From NCBI RefSeq assembly GCF_041146395.1, contig NC_090984.1, positions 78,999,114 to 79,063,113 on the forward strand: 64,000 bases of DNA, in the 5' to 3' direction. Position 1 is the first letter of the stretch. Each line of letters opens with the position of its first letter. Shown here piece after piece: positions 39,266 through 51,850 of this stretch. A model generated the notes under the pieces. It was not told the DNA's origin. It did no database searches and worked only from the letters and a program-made list of their open reading frames with translations. This DNA is from Eulemur rufifrons. Lineage: Eukaryota > Chordata > Mammalia > Primates > Lemuridae. The position numbers and the translations under genes were made by a program.

Positions 39266-39730
39266 CAGCTGTTTTCTATTCAATGTTTCCTGAGCACAGA
39301 AAATATGTCTATCACTATTCTTGCTGCCAGTGGTGCTAAGATGAAGACCTTAGTGGTGGAAAAAAGCTTAGAAACCAATACTTCATAAAGACAAGTATTG
39401 AGAGTACTTTGTATTATAGGACAACTAGTAATTGAGGAGGGATTGGAGAAGCTTCATGCATTTGGTGCCTGAGGTTTCAGGGATAAAAGGAAGAGAGTGG
39501 TAGCATCATGGGCCTGCAATGGGAATTCTTATTTTACTAACAATTGGTTTTCTTTCAGCTTTCACTAACTCTAGCAAATCTTCTCATGTTCCTGCCACAT
39601 GTATTTCTCCATAATTTCAAACATTCACTTCCATTTCCTTCCTGTCTCTGAGCATGCAGGGTTGATTTTCCTTCCAGGGTTGACCTCTTAAATTGTGCCC
39701 TTGAACTCAGTTCCAGCTTTTCATGGAACA

Positions 39731-39762
<32 letters not shown>

Positions 39763-39775
39763 GCACACACACACA
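39731..39775. repeat. Compound microsatellite (TC)n(AC)n
   Basis: Nine TC units followed by AC units with one CG interruption. Confidence 0.97.
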
Positions 39776-40329
39776 ATTTTCTCCTTTCTTTTTCTCTTAA
39801 ATTCTTCCTCACAAAGAGGTCTTTCCCATTTGTCTATAAACATGATCAGAAGCTCCTCATTGATTAAAATAAAACAAAGCAACAACAGCTAAATGATACA
39901 GAAAGCCTTCTCTCAACTTCATTTTCTGAAGTTACTTCTTATTTACTCTCCCTTTCTCTCTCACTGTCAAAATATCGCTATAGAAACCACTCACTTTCAA
40001 CCTCTTTCAATAGCTCTGATTCCCACCATAATTTCCCTTCATTGCCAGTGAAGAAATGTTCTACGGGCTCAGTGCAGCCTCCTGCTGCATTTGCTATGTG
40101 CAACCTATCCTGACCTTTTTATAATAGCTCCCCAACCAAATTTATTTCCATTTCCTTTGTCCTGAACCTTGGCTCCTCTTGTCTCCTCTCTGTCTATACT
40201 ATCGCTTTACAACTTGCTTTTACATCCAAAGTTTCTGTCTCAGCACAGATGCCACTTTAGTAAAACCCTCTGGTACCAACTCTCTGAGTTATAGCTGCTT
40301 ATTTCCAATTGCCTGCTAGGTTTTTATGT

Positions 40330-40800
40330 GATGCACCACTTCAGAGCCAATGTGCCTCAATTAAACTTCTCATATCACCACTTTAGGGCATGTCTGCATT
40401 TTTTTACTTCTCTCTCTCTTCCATAGAATCAAGCTTTCCCGGCTTTCCTTTACTGTTTGCAGTTTCCCAGAATTTGCCCTTGCTTTTGGATTCACCTGGT
40501 ATGGTATCTTTTCCCTGCTGTCTGTGCCAGTCTGACCCGGCCACCAAAGCCCAGCTGCAATGTCGTCTCTTCATAATACTTTCCCCAATTCACCCAATTA
40601 AATTGAAGAATCACGGCTGTTCTCTTTCTTTCAGAAAATCCTCTTCCACATAGTTATTTTTCATGATATTTTGTACTCTCTGGACTCCCAAGCTTCCTGA
40701 AAACAGAAGTACTTCATCTGGGTGTCTACCTGAGCACACTCTCTTCCACATGGTGAGCTGTCACAGCTTTTAGGTCAGTGACATGGAAGACCAAATAGGT
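40330..40800 (+). mobile_element. L2 LINE remnant
   Basis: AGCCCAGCTGCAATGTCGTC, then CTCTTCATAATACTTTCCCC and TCCTGAAAACAGAAGTACTT follow the L2 3' order (CAGCTCAAATGCCACCTCCT ... CTTGAGGGCAGGGAC in consensus). Pyrimidine-rich flanking sequence from 39900 may be part of the same element. Confidence 0.5.
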
Positions 40801-43774
40801 TAAACAATAACATAAAGCTTTTCACTCATAGGAGACATATTTGAAGCTGTTTCCAAATAGTCATCAGATTGATTATCACCTGATCATTAACATGAACAAA
40901 TTTAGTCAGTTTTGTCATTTATCAGGCAAATGACAAAATCTGAATAATGAGCTATAGATGAAATGGTATTGTGCCAAGGTATAATTTCCACAGTTTAATA
41001 ATTGTACTGTTGTTATACAGGAAATGCTCACTGAAGTATGTTGTGTAAAGGGGCACTATATTTCCAACATACTCTCAAAGAGGTCATAAAAATTAATATA
41101 CATGTTTATAAGAAAAATGATAAAGCAAATATAAAAAAACTATGAAGTAATATTGAAGCTGAGTAAAGACTATACATGGGAGTTCCTTATACTATTCTTG
41201 ATATTAAAAATATTTTTTAAGAAGTTGTTCAATGAATTAATAAAAAAACCCAACTGGTTTATTGTTGTTATTTATATCCACAGATACAAAGTCTGTACCT
41301 CCAGTGATACCAATGAAGTTTGTCACTAGATTATTCTCCCCCAATAGCTATTCTCCTTATATTAACCTAAGCTGAACTTTTATGACCCTTTGAAAATTAT
41401 CAATGACAGAAAACATTAAATACAGACATAAAATTCAAAAACATAATTAACAAAATTAGGCAGGGGAACTGACTTTTACTCCATAAAGTATTTGTCAAGC
41501 AAATAAATTAATCTTCCTTACACAAGTGGGTGCCAATTAGTAATGGTACCTGATAAATAACTACATGCCTTTTGTGAACTATCTCTCAAAATCATAAGGA
41601 ATCTCCTTGTAGAATATTTTTCTTTGGTTAAAACAAATGAACTATCATTCTGAAAAACACTTACAGCAAAGAAATAAACTTTTAATACTCTGTAATTTTC
41701 CAGAATTTTTTTTTAAAAAACAACAAAAATCTAAAATGTGCAGTCATCTAATATATCCCATATATAATGTTTTTCATTAGTATCCATAATTTTCCCACAA
41801 GTATGTGGCTACATATAACTCTGTGAGAGCTCAATCAGACCCAATGAAGATGTATAAATAGGGCTTCTGGAAGAGCAATGCCATGTTTTATCACGTTTTA
41901 TCAAGGTAGGATATATTTCAGCATGGTTGTGTATGTGTGTGTAGGTATACGTGTGTGTGTGTGTGTTACCCAATAATCACTATTTTTAAGACATATTTTT
42001 TTACTTCCTATTTTATCTATGAACATAATATAAAATATGGATTTTTAGGATGCACCAAAGATTCTGATTCATGCCTCAGGATGAGAACTACTGACACAGA
42101 AGAATAACTGTAAACATATTTTACATGCTCTCCTCCACATATTTGATATTCTAAATTAAGGCTTTGAAAGATATTGAATGCAATAACTGTGTTTATACTC
42201 CCTGACAAGTAACTACAGAGCAACTAATCTGAAAAGACAATTAAGCACACAACCATATGCTTCAACAGTCCGTCAAGTTGAGACAGCCTCCCATAAAAAC
42301 CATGGAGCTAAAATATCACTAAACTGAAGCTTCCCCTAAATCCCTCAGAGCACTGATTAACACAAACTCCTTAGAATGGCAACATATTAAAGAAAACATC
42401 CATATTCAATTTTTGAAATGTAAATCCAATTTAGATGTTAGGACAGCACAACCCACAGCTTACATACCTGTTTATTCCTTTTCAAATTTTGGGGAAAATT
42501 AATAAGATAAAACCTTAGATAATTTTAATCACATTTTCCCCTAAGAAAGTAAAATAATCTTTCAAAAGTAAACTTTAAAAAAAAATGCTGACTACTTAGC
42601 ATGGCAAATGTGTAATATTTCCATTCCTACCTTTTCATGTACCTATAACCATCATCATAAAATTATACTAATGATCCTTCCCACTCAGGTTTGATAATAC
42701 CTCAAAATCATTGAGGACATATTTCTCTAGTGAGCTACCAATATTTCATCAGCATTTGGCATGCATGTAGAGACTTCTCTGAACTTATTACTCCTAATTG
42801 AAATTTTGTATCCTTTGACCAATATCTCCCCAACACTTTCCACCCCTATACCCAGGCCCTAGTAACCAACATTCTGCTTTCTATTAATGAGTTCAACTTT
42901 TTTAGATTACACATATAAGTAAGAAGGAAGGAAAGAAGGGAGGAGCGAAACAAGGAAGAAAGGAACTTTAACAGTTACTTAATCTTTACTTGACATAAAT
43001 TTTCCTTAATGAAAGAATACCCTCTATAATTTGCAGGTTGTTGGGTGACATTTTTTAGTCATTTGAAGAAGGCATAAATTAGGATAATACATGATTGAAA
43101 AATTATGTGGACAATGTCTCATTAACAGATTGAAAGATGCACGACTACTAACTCCTCCAAAAAACAAAACCATACATTTAATTATGCCCTTGATCCTAAT
43201 GTTTCTGTTTGCTAACTTGAAAAGAACTGAAGCATTGATGAAATTTCATTACTTTGAACTTTTACATATCAGAGTAGATCAGTATAGAATTATGTTTTTA
43301 TTAAATATTTCCTCATTCTTACCATTACTTGAGTAGAACCTGACACAAAATAATATTGGAATGCAGGTAAATCAAATATGAAAAATACATATAATTTCTG
43401 ATAGCATTATTTTAAATTTGGTAAGAAATTTTAGTGATAAGAACAGTCAAATTATATATCCCTTTGCACGTAGTTTTACCATAGGAAAACAGTTATTGAA
43501 TTCAAATGTCAGCAATAATGTTGATAATAAGTAGTTTAAGGCTGTGTTGACAAAAGATGAATGTTGTTGAATGTACTGTGTTATGTAGGTCAGCTGTTGT
43601 TTTCCTCCTAATTTCTATTCACAGTCCACCTGGAATTCAATAAAAAAGAATGAAGGGACTGAAGGTGAAAGTTAACACTCTGTCTAATTCAATTAAACAG
43701 ATACTGAGCATTAATTACATAATTAAGGCATTAGAGAGATTTAGTCATTGCAGATAGGGAAGAAAAAATGTTTT
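40801..43774. other. Intronic DNA with microsatellite and a MER5-like scrap
   Basis: A (TG)n tract lies at 41927-41967, and a GGAA-rich purine tract at 42920-42965. Bases 42050-42105 may be a short hAT (MER5-like) scrap: the minus strand reads GTCAGTAGTTCTCATCCTGA. Otherwise unrecognised. Confidence 0.4.
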
Positions 43775-44303
43775 TAAAATAAAGCTAGTCGATTTTCCCA
43801 GCACTATTTATTGAATAGGGATTCTTGTCCCCAGAGTATGTTCTTTCCTGCTTTGTCAAAAATTAGGTGTCTATATAAGGATGGTTTTATATTTGGATTT
43901 TCTGTTGTGTTCCAGTGGTCTGTGTCCCTGCACTTGTGCCAGTACCAGGCTGTTTTAAGAACCACAGCCTTGTAGTATAGTTTGAAGTCTGGCAAATTAA
44001 TACTTCCCATTTTGTTTTTATTGCTTAAAATTGCTTTTGCTATACAGGGTCTTCTCTGATTCCATACAAAGTGTATAATTATTTTCTCTATGTCTGTGAA
44101 GAATGATGTTGGTAGTTTAATAGGGATTTCATTGAATCTGTAGATCCACATGTAGAAGACTGAAACAGGACCCACAGCTTTCACCTCTCACAAAAATCAA
44201 ATCACGGTGGATAACAGACTGAAACCTTAGGTGTGAAACGATTAGAATTCTAGAAGAAAATGTAGTAAAGACTCTTACAGACATTGGCCTAGGTAAAGAA
44301 TTT

Positions 44304-45108
44304 ATGAAGAAGACCCCTAAGGCAATCACAGCAGCAACAAAAATAAATGAATGGGACATGATTAAATTAAAAAGCTTCTGTACAGCCAAAGAAACAGTCA
44401 CGAGAATAAACAGACCACCTACAGAATGGGAAAAAATTTTTGCATACTACACATCAGATAAAGAACTGATAAGAATCTGTTTAGAACTTAGGAAAATCAG
44501 CAAGAAAAAAATCAAACAACCCCATCAAAAAGTGGGCAAATGACATGAATAGAAACTTCTCAAAAGAAGATATAAGAATGGCTAACAAACATATGAAAAA
44601 ATGCTCAACATCCCTAATCATCAGGGAAATGCAAATCAAAACCACAATGAGATATCACTTAACCCCAGTGAGAACGGCCTTTATCAAAAAATCCCAAAAC
44701 AACATATGTTGGCATGGATGTGGAGAGACAGGAACACTCATACACTGCTGGTGGGACTGCAAACTAGTGCAACCCCTGTGGAAAGCATTATGGAGATATC
44801 TTAAACAGATTCAAGTAGACCTACCATTTGATCCAGCAATCCCATTATTGGGCATATACCCAAAGGAAAAAAGGTCATTCTTTAACAAAGACACATGTAC
44901 CCGGATGTTTATAGCACCACAATTCACAATTGCAAAGATGTGGAAACAACCCAAATACCCATCAATACATGATTGGCTTAGTAAACCGTGGTATATGTAT
45001 ACCATGGAATATTACTCAGCTATAAGAAATAATGAAGATACGACATCTCTATGGTTCTCCTGGAGAGAGTTAGAACCCATTATATTAACTGAAGTATCCC
45101 AAGAATGA
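44304..45108 (+). pseudogene. L1 ORF2 C-terminal relic
   Basis: Two overlapping frames cover the ORF2 C-terminus. The first has [20 protein letters not shown]; the second, from about 44545, has [37 protein letters not shown] (the cysteine/histidine-rich end) and [16 protein letters not shown]. The frame shift near 44540 separates them. The first of these matches the corresponding part of the full-length L1 at 21466-21663. Confidence 0.9.
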
Positions 45109-45204
45109 AAACACAAGCATCACATGTACTCACCAGAAAACTGGTTTCCCTGATCATCACCTAAATACAAATCTGGGAACGATACCAATCGGATATCAGA
45201 CTGA

Positions 45205-45395
45205 GGTGGGGGGGTGGGGGGAGGGGATGGGTGTGTGCCTACATAATGAGTGCATTGCGCACCGTTTGGGAAATGGTCACGCTTGAAGGTGCTGACTCGG
45301 GGAGGGGGGTGGGGAGGGGATGGATATATACCTACATGATGGGTGTAACGCACACTGTCTGGGGAACGGACACGCCTGGAGCTTTGACTTGGGGG
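45205..45395 (+). repeat. Tandemly duplicated G-rich unit in the L1 3' UTR
   Basis: Two diverged units of about 95 bp, roughly 45205-45294 and 45295-45395. Each starts with a run of G blocks (G7TG6AG4 in the first, G4AG6TG4AG4 in the second), followed by GATGG, CCTACAT-ATG and a GGTCACGC- or GGACACGC-like phrase. G-rich 3' UTR tracts are a known L1 trait. Confidence 0.75.
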
Positions 45396-45512
45396 GACAG
45401 GAGGTACATGGGCAACATATGTAACCTGAAATTCTGTATCCCCCATAATAAGATGAAATAAAAGAAAAAAAAATGCAAAAAAAAAAAAATAAAATAAATA
45501 AAATAAAGCTAG

Positions 45513-47749
45513 ATATGCTTCAGACTAAAAGTTGTAAAAATAACTTAATTTATATTGCACTCATGTTTAAATCAATGATTTCTGGTTCAAGGGATGTCTA
45601 TTCAATTTATACAGCCACCAGTTTATATGAGAACACCAGGTCAAGTTAATTTTTCTCCACGGAGGCTTTGGAAGGTTTTTACTTCAATGAGAAAACATAA
45701 TTTTTGACTATCAGTTTAAAAATTTTTTTATAAAAGAAATTTTGAGATATATATTTTTAATATTATTATTTATTTTTTCCCTAACCTTTACTGAATATCT
45801 ACTATTGCAATTTGCTCTGTTTTTTTTTTTTTTAATAATGAGGATGCAAAAACATTAGTTAAAAGGTAGAAACATTGCTTTATTCTGAGTAGGCAATCAC
45901 CAGTCATGTATTGCATTAGATTGTAATAAATACCATACTCCAGTTAAATTCAATTATTCAATAAAAACAGGTAGAATCCACAAGCATGGTCATTATATAA
46001 TGATAATCAAAGGTTAGTTTTTGAGTTATTTTGTATTTGTTATTAATATATATTAATTAAGACCATGGCTATTGAATATGTCACAAACTGTTGCTCAGCA
46101 ATGCTTTATGTGTTCTCCCTTTTTCATGACATTATCCCTTCTTTCTGCTGTTATCATTCTCAAATCTATACCTGACCTTATCCCTCACAGTCTCAGCCAA
46201 AGCTATGGCCTCCTTCTTCAATGAGAAAAAGAAAATATAAATGTCCAAAGTGCATTTCAGACCAAGTCAAAGCTTATTTACATCTCCAACTTTTTCTACC
46301 CTTTTCCATTCTGACTCAGAATGATCCTTTCTTTGTTCCACAAATATTGTACCTGGGCTCGGGTTGATCTTGCTCCAGTATTCCCTCTGCCCATTTTCTC
46401 TCTTTGATATTCAATCTCCCCGTTGCCACTGACTACCTAACTCAAGCACTTGCAAGTGTTCAAGCCTCTGTCATATTAAAAATAATCTTCCAATATTTCT
46501 ATTTTTTGTTTTATTCAGAGCCAACTTCTTCAAATAGTCCATCTTCACAGTCCTCATTTCTCAAATAGCAGTTACTCCCACAATCTGCTAAAATCTGATG
46601 TTTTATTCACTTCTCTATGTTATAGTACACTAGTGGCACAATTACCAAGTTTCAGTCCTCACCTACCTTAACTCTTTCTGACATTTTACACTCTTGATCA
46701 TACCCTTCATTCTTGAAATCTGCTTTTTCTTTTTTTTTTTTAAAAAGTCTTTGGAACAGTATTAGTTTCTGGTTCTCATTTTGCCTCACAAACAACTTTT
46801 TCTTAACTTCTAAATATTATTGTGTCCCTTAAATGTGGACATTTTCCAAAAGTTCATTGCCAGTTTATTTATACCATATTGCCTTTAGCCTAAAGATGAT
46901 GAAACAGAAGTACAGAACTTAATGAAAAGATGTCTCTAAGGATTAAACTTATAAAAATCAAATAATTTCCAGTAAAATATGTTAAATATCATTTCACAAA
47001 AATAATTCTATTAAATAATATAATGCGATTTTTCACCAAGGTCACGAAAGTCAGGCAGAGAATTTGGACACAACAGGCTTTTAGAAATTAAAAAACAAGC
47101 CCCCAAAACTACAATAGCATTGCGAGTTTATTTTAGGAAATGACATGCTCCTTAAATTAAATGATTGAATTACACATAACACTATGCCATATATTAACTG
47201 GTAAGTAGAAATGGGTCCTAAATCATCACTGGAAAAATAGATATCCATTAACATATTATTTTCAGTGCACAGTGCCTGCAATTAAGACATATTCAATTAG
47301 GGAAGAAAGAACTGTGAATTTATTGCTCAATTTAAATTTTCCATTATTTGCTGATTGAGCCATTTGCCAATTATTGTTTCTGTGCTGTTGATCATTATCT
47401 TGTGAAATTATGCTACTGCTAGCACCTTTACCATGCGAACACATCAGATTATGAGTCTTTTCATATTTCATTATATTTTTTGTTCCTCAAAAATTAAGAG
47501 GTAGCAAAAGCTTTCTTTAAGTACGGGAGCTATTACAGAAATATCAAATTGATGGTGGAAAAATGAACCAACCTAAGCTTCTCAGCTATTTTCTATTTTA
47601 CTTGCTTATGAAATTTGGGTTTTCTGTGTCTATCATCATTATTCTTCAAATATCCAAATCCAAAGTTAGTCTGCATTACTGAAGTATATTATCGTTCAAA
47701 GTATATTGAATTGAGTTTCTGTTTCTGACTTCACTGGGGTCACTTGGGG
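45513..47749. other. Intronic DNA, mostly unrecognised
   Basis: AT-rich sequence. The pyrimidine-rich block 46100-46600 may be an old LINE fossil (L2/CR1-like), but I cannot align it confidently. Confidence 0.35.
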
Positions 47750-48906
47750 CTGACCAACACTCCCATGGAGAAAAAAATGTAAAAGCCAGTAAAATTTATT
47801 AAAAATCTTTTTTGAAAGTATCAGCTATCAGTTCAGGCAATCTGAAACTGAGGAATGAAAATCCAACAAAAGGAAAAAAACAAAAAAAGTGAGCCTCACA
47901 TTTTATAACTACCTTTCTTTCAAGTCATTTGCCTATTACAGGTATGTAGCTGAAGCTGAAAATACAGCAAAATCTCCATCGAATAGCCCAGAGTACCCAG
48001 TTAGAAGCTCTGAGGAGCTATACTGTAGGAGTAGGGGAAATAGGTCACAAACAGAACATTACCAACCCACCCTTGCATCTGCTCAGCCCCTGATTGGATT
48101 GGAGCAATAAAACTACACTCACTCTATCTGCCTAGCATAAGATAAAATAAAGTAAAATACAAAAAAAGAATAGAAAGAATTATTTCTGAAGAAAGATGAT
48201 ATAAATTTTCATACAGAACAAATGGTATTCAATAAAAAATAAGACTTGTCAAGAGACAGGACAAAGAAAAACAGAGGAATAACAACAGATCACAAGTGAC
48301 AAAGACATAGGAATTCTTAGATGAAAGTACTAAAATAGCTATAATAGAAATGCTTAAGAAAATAAGATAAAAATCTGGAAAAAACTAAATAAAAAGATGG
48401 AAAAATTTGTCAGATAATTGGAACTTATAAAACTAAATAAAATATAAATTTTACAATGCAAACAATAAATAAAGATGCTTAATAGCAGATTACAAGTGAC
48501 ACAATACATTATTGGTGAACTATAAGATGGGACAATAAGAAAAATACAGACAGAAGCACAAACAAAGGAGAAGAAGGAAAATTTAAGAATTAACATAAAA
48601 AATATAAAACTCAGTGAAAGGTCTAACATAAGTGTAAATGGGATAAATGAAGGAGAGGAGAAAAGAAATGAGAAGAAGGAAATATCTGCAGAATTACTGG
48701 GCAATGATTTTCTAAAACTCACATGACTTTAATCTACAGATTCCAGAGGCTCAGGAAAATCCAAGCATGATAAACACGAAGAAAAGCACATCCGAGCACA
48801 TGCTAGTAAAACTATTAGATAAAGAGAGACTTTTAGAAAAGCTGCCAAGAAAGAAAAGCTATACAAAGATATACATTCAAAAATACTATAAATAAATTAA
48901 AAAGTT

Positions 48907-49222
48907 GGCCGGGCGCGGTGGCTCACGCCTGTAATCCTAGCACTCTGGGAGGCCGAGGCGGGTGGATTGCTCAAGGTCAGGAGTTCGAGACCAGCCTGAG
49001 CGAGACCCCGTCTCTACTAAAAATGGAAAGACATTATATGGACAACTAAAAATCTATATAGAAAAAATTAGCCGGGCATAGTGGCGCATGCCTGTAGTCC
49101 CAGCTACTCGGGAGGCTGAGGCAGTAGGATCGCTTAAGCCGAGGAGTCTGAGGTTGCTGTGAGCTAAGCTGACGCCACGGCACTCACTCTAGCCTGGGCA
49201 ACAAAGTGAGACTCTGTCTCAA

Positions 49223-49270
<48 letters not shown>
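48907..49270 (+). mobile_element. Strepsirrhine-type Alu, young
   Basis: A full dimeric Alu from GGCCGGGCGCGGTGGCTCAC to an uninterrupted A47 tail (49224-49270). After CTCTACTAAAAATGG, the linker carries the extra segment ACATTATATGGACAACTAAA, not present in human Alus and, as far as I know, typical of lemur Alus. The right arm reads GTTGCTGTGAGCTAAGCTGA. Perfect 14-bp target duplications, ATAAATTAAAAAGT, lie at 48892-48905 and 49271-49284. The long pure tail and low divergence indicate recent insertion. Confidence 0.97.
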
Positions 49271-49273
<3 letters not shown>

Positions 49274-50466
49274 AATTAAAAAGTAAACCTTAATAAATGA
49301 TTATATTTAGTGGGAGAAATAGGGACAAGTGTTATCTGTGCCATATTCCAGGAAGCAGAAGCTCTTCACGTTCAAGTAAACCACAGGAAGGCAGGACAAA
49401 GAAAATAGAAACAAAAAACAGAGAACAAATAGGAAACAAAATATCAGTGGCAGACTTAAGCTCCGATATTAATATTTCAATAATTAAATTCAACATAAAT
49501 GGTCTAAATACACCAATTGAAACATAGATTGGCAAAGTAGATTAAAAATATGACTCAACTGTATATTACCTATAAGAAACTCAATTCAGATATAATGATA
49601 TAGGTGGGTTAAAATTAAAAGGATAAAAAATATATATCATGCAAACATGAATCAAAAGTAAACCAGCAGCAAAGAAAATTTCCAGATTCAGAAAGGAGGG
49701 ACAAAGGGTCCAGTCATCAAAAGTCATAACTGTTCTAAATCTGTGTATTCCCACCCCATCCCAAAAATGGCAGAAAATATGTGAATAAAAAACTGATAGA
49801 AGTGAAAGGAGAAATAGACAAATTCACAATTATAGTTGGAGTCTTTGACAACCTCTCTTAAAATAGATAGAACAAGATAGTAAATCAATAAGAATATTGA
49901 AGAACTCCTCAATGAACAATCTCAAATGGACATTTATAGAGCATTCTACCTTACAACAGCAGAATACATATTCTTCTCAAGTATCTATGGAACATATCAA
50001 GATAGACCATGTCCTGCTTATAAAACAAACCAACATATTTAAAAGAATGAAAATAATACAGAGTGAGTTCTCCAACCACAGAAAGATTACAGGAACATAT
50101 CCAAACTCTTAGAAACCAAACAACATCCTTCTAAACAATCTATGGATCAAAGTAAAAAGTCCCAAGGTAAATTTTTAAAAATACACACACATTGAACTGA
50201 ATGAAAATGAAAATATCAAAATTTGTGGGACACAGCTAAATAAGTGCTAAGAGGGAAATGTACAACACTAAGTGAATACAATAGAAAAGGTGAAAAACTC
50301 AAGTAAATTTTCTAAACTACCACATTTCAAGAACCTGCCATTGTTTTGGAGAGCAGAAGGTCTACAGCCAGTTATTTTTGTTATAAATTATTCTATAACA
50401 AGAAAAAAAAAGAAGAAAAATAAAGGCTACATGCTGGGTCATAAAGGAAAAATAAAAGTGATTCAA

Positions 50467-50856
50467 TGTTATGGCCTGAATGTTTGTGTCTCTCTAAAAT
50501 ACATGTGTTGAAATCCTGCTCCCTACCCCAACCTTAATGTGTTGGTATTAGTAGGTAGGGCCTTAGGGAGGGAATTAGGATTAGATGAGATCATAAGGGT
50601 GGAGACCTTTGAATAGGATTATTGCCCACATAAGAGTCACAGAGAGAGCTTGCTTTCCCTCTCTGCTCTTCATCATGTGAGGATACGAGAAGTCTGCAGT
50701 ATGCAACCCAGAAGAGGGTCTTCAGCAGAATCTGACCATGCTGATACCCTGATCTCGCATTCCCAGGAACCAGGACTGCGGGAAATAAATTTCCGTTGTT
50801 TGTAAGCCACCCAATCTATAGTATTTTTGTTATAGGAACCTGGGCTAACTAAGACA
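50467..50856 (+). mobile_element. MLT1-type solo LTR (ERVL-MaLR)
   Basis: A 390-bp LTR starting TGTTATGGCCTGAATGTTTG and ending CTAACTAAGACA. Internal phrases match MLT1: TTGAAATCCTGCTCCCTACC, GGGCCTTAGGGAGGGAATTA, CATCATGTGAGGATACGAGA and AAATAAATTTCCGTTGTTTG (polyadenylation signal included). No internal retroelement genes are present. It sits inside the old L1. Confidence 0.9.
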
Positions 50857-51850
50857 TTTAGAATATAAACTAATCAAAATGAAATTAAGTTAGACTCAAT
50901 AACAAACATATAATTAGAAAATCTCAGGTGTTTAGAACTTAAACAATATAATTCTAAGTAGCCTTTGGGTCAAAGAAAAAAAAATCACAGTGGAAATTAG
51001 AAAGTATTTCAAACTGAATGATAATAAAAATATTATACATCAAACTTTTGGGATACAGTTAATAGTATGTCTAGAAGAATATAGGCTTAAAAGCCTACAT
51101 TGGGAAATATAGAAAAGTTTAATATCAATAATCAAATCAATGCTTTAAGAAATTGGAAGAGATTAGTACTTTAAATCTAACAATATAGAAAAAAGGAAAT
51201 AATTAAATGTAAAAATTATTACAATAGAAAACATACATGAAAACAAGAGAAAAATTAAGAAAACCAAGAATCAAAAGTTGGTTATTTAAAAAAACTAAGG
51301 AAATTGAATTACCTCACAAAACTAATAAAGTAAAACCAAATAAAGAAGACATCAATGACCAATATCATGGCTTCATTATAGATTACAGTAGTGGTATGTT
51401 GGAACCACCTCATACCCAGCAGATTATATGTATTTCTTCCCACCTACAAAATTTCGATATGGGCCATGTTCTAATTATATACACCATGAAAATTGGCAAA
51501 TACTATAAATCAAGTTTCTTTTTTTCTTTCAGAGAGCTGGTTTACTGGCACACCCTCGACCCCCAAAATATTACAAAGATAATTAAAGGAATTATAGCAA
51601 CTTTATATCAATAAATTTGACAACTTAATGTCATATTCAGATTCCTAGAAAAGCAAAACTAAATTAGAAAAATAAATAGACATTTTAATAGTCCTATATT
51701 TATTATAGAAATTAAATCTATAATTGAAAATCTTTATACAAAACAATCTAAGCCCAGATGGTGTCTCTTGAGAGTTCTTTAAAACAAAGAGAAAGCAACA
51801 CTGATTTTACATAAACTTCAAGATAGCTGAAAACAGTATATCCTAACTTT

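Larger units (their letters stand above)
43789..45498 (+). mobile_element. 5'-truncated LINE-1 with a 5' inversion (twin priming)
   Basis: The left part, 43789-44146, is ORF2 sequence in antisense (minus-strand residues [15 protein letters not shown] ... [22 protein letters not shown]). The right part, 44147-45498, is the next ORF2 sequence in sense, ORF2 C-terminus, 3' UTR and A-rich tail. The two parts are adjacent in an ordinary L1, so one end is simply flipped. Perfect 14-bp target duplications, TAAAATAAAGCTAG, flank it at 43775-43788 and 45499-45512. The host gene is on the opposite strand. Frames in it (43804-44184, 44304-45108) are L1 relics with frameshifts and no host function. Confidence 0.95.
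47750..51850 (+). mobile_element. Old, decayed LINE-1 (L1M-type), interrupted
   Basis: A-rich plus-strand sequence that decays through an L1. ORF1-like coiled-coil coding lies around 48200-48720. The ORF2 start appears at 49440-49530, with NISIIKFNINGLNTPIET close to the canonical ORF2 N-terminus. An endonuclease-domain relic follows, with CTTACAACAGCAGAATACAT near 49950, then later ORF2 sequence (KSWLFKKTKEIELPHKTNKV at 51270-51330). It is much more diverged than the other L1s here. An Alu (48907-49270) and an MLT1 LTR (50467-50856) sit inside it, so it predates both. Boundaries are approximate. Confidence 0.8.

Noticed and set aside
48354..48722. Long hydrophobic minus-strand open frame (122 codons)
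   Set aside because: It is the complement of A-rich old L1 ORF1 sequence. The T-rich strand translates to Phe/Ile/Leu/Ser and looks membrane-like by composition only.
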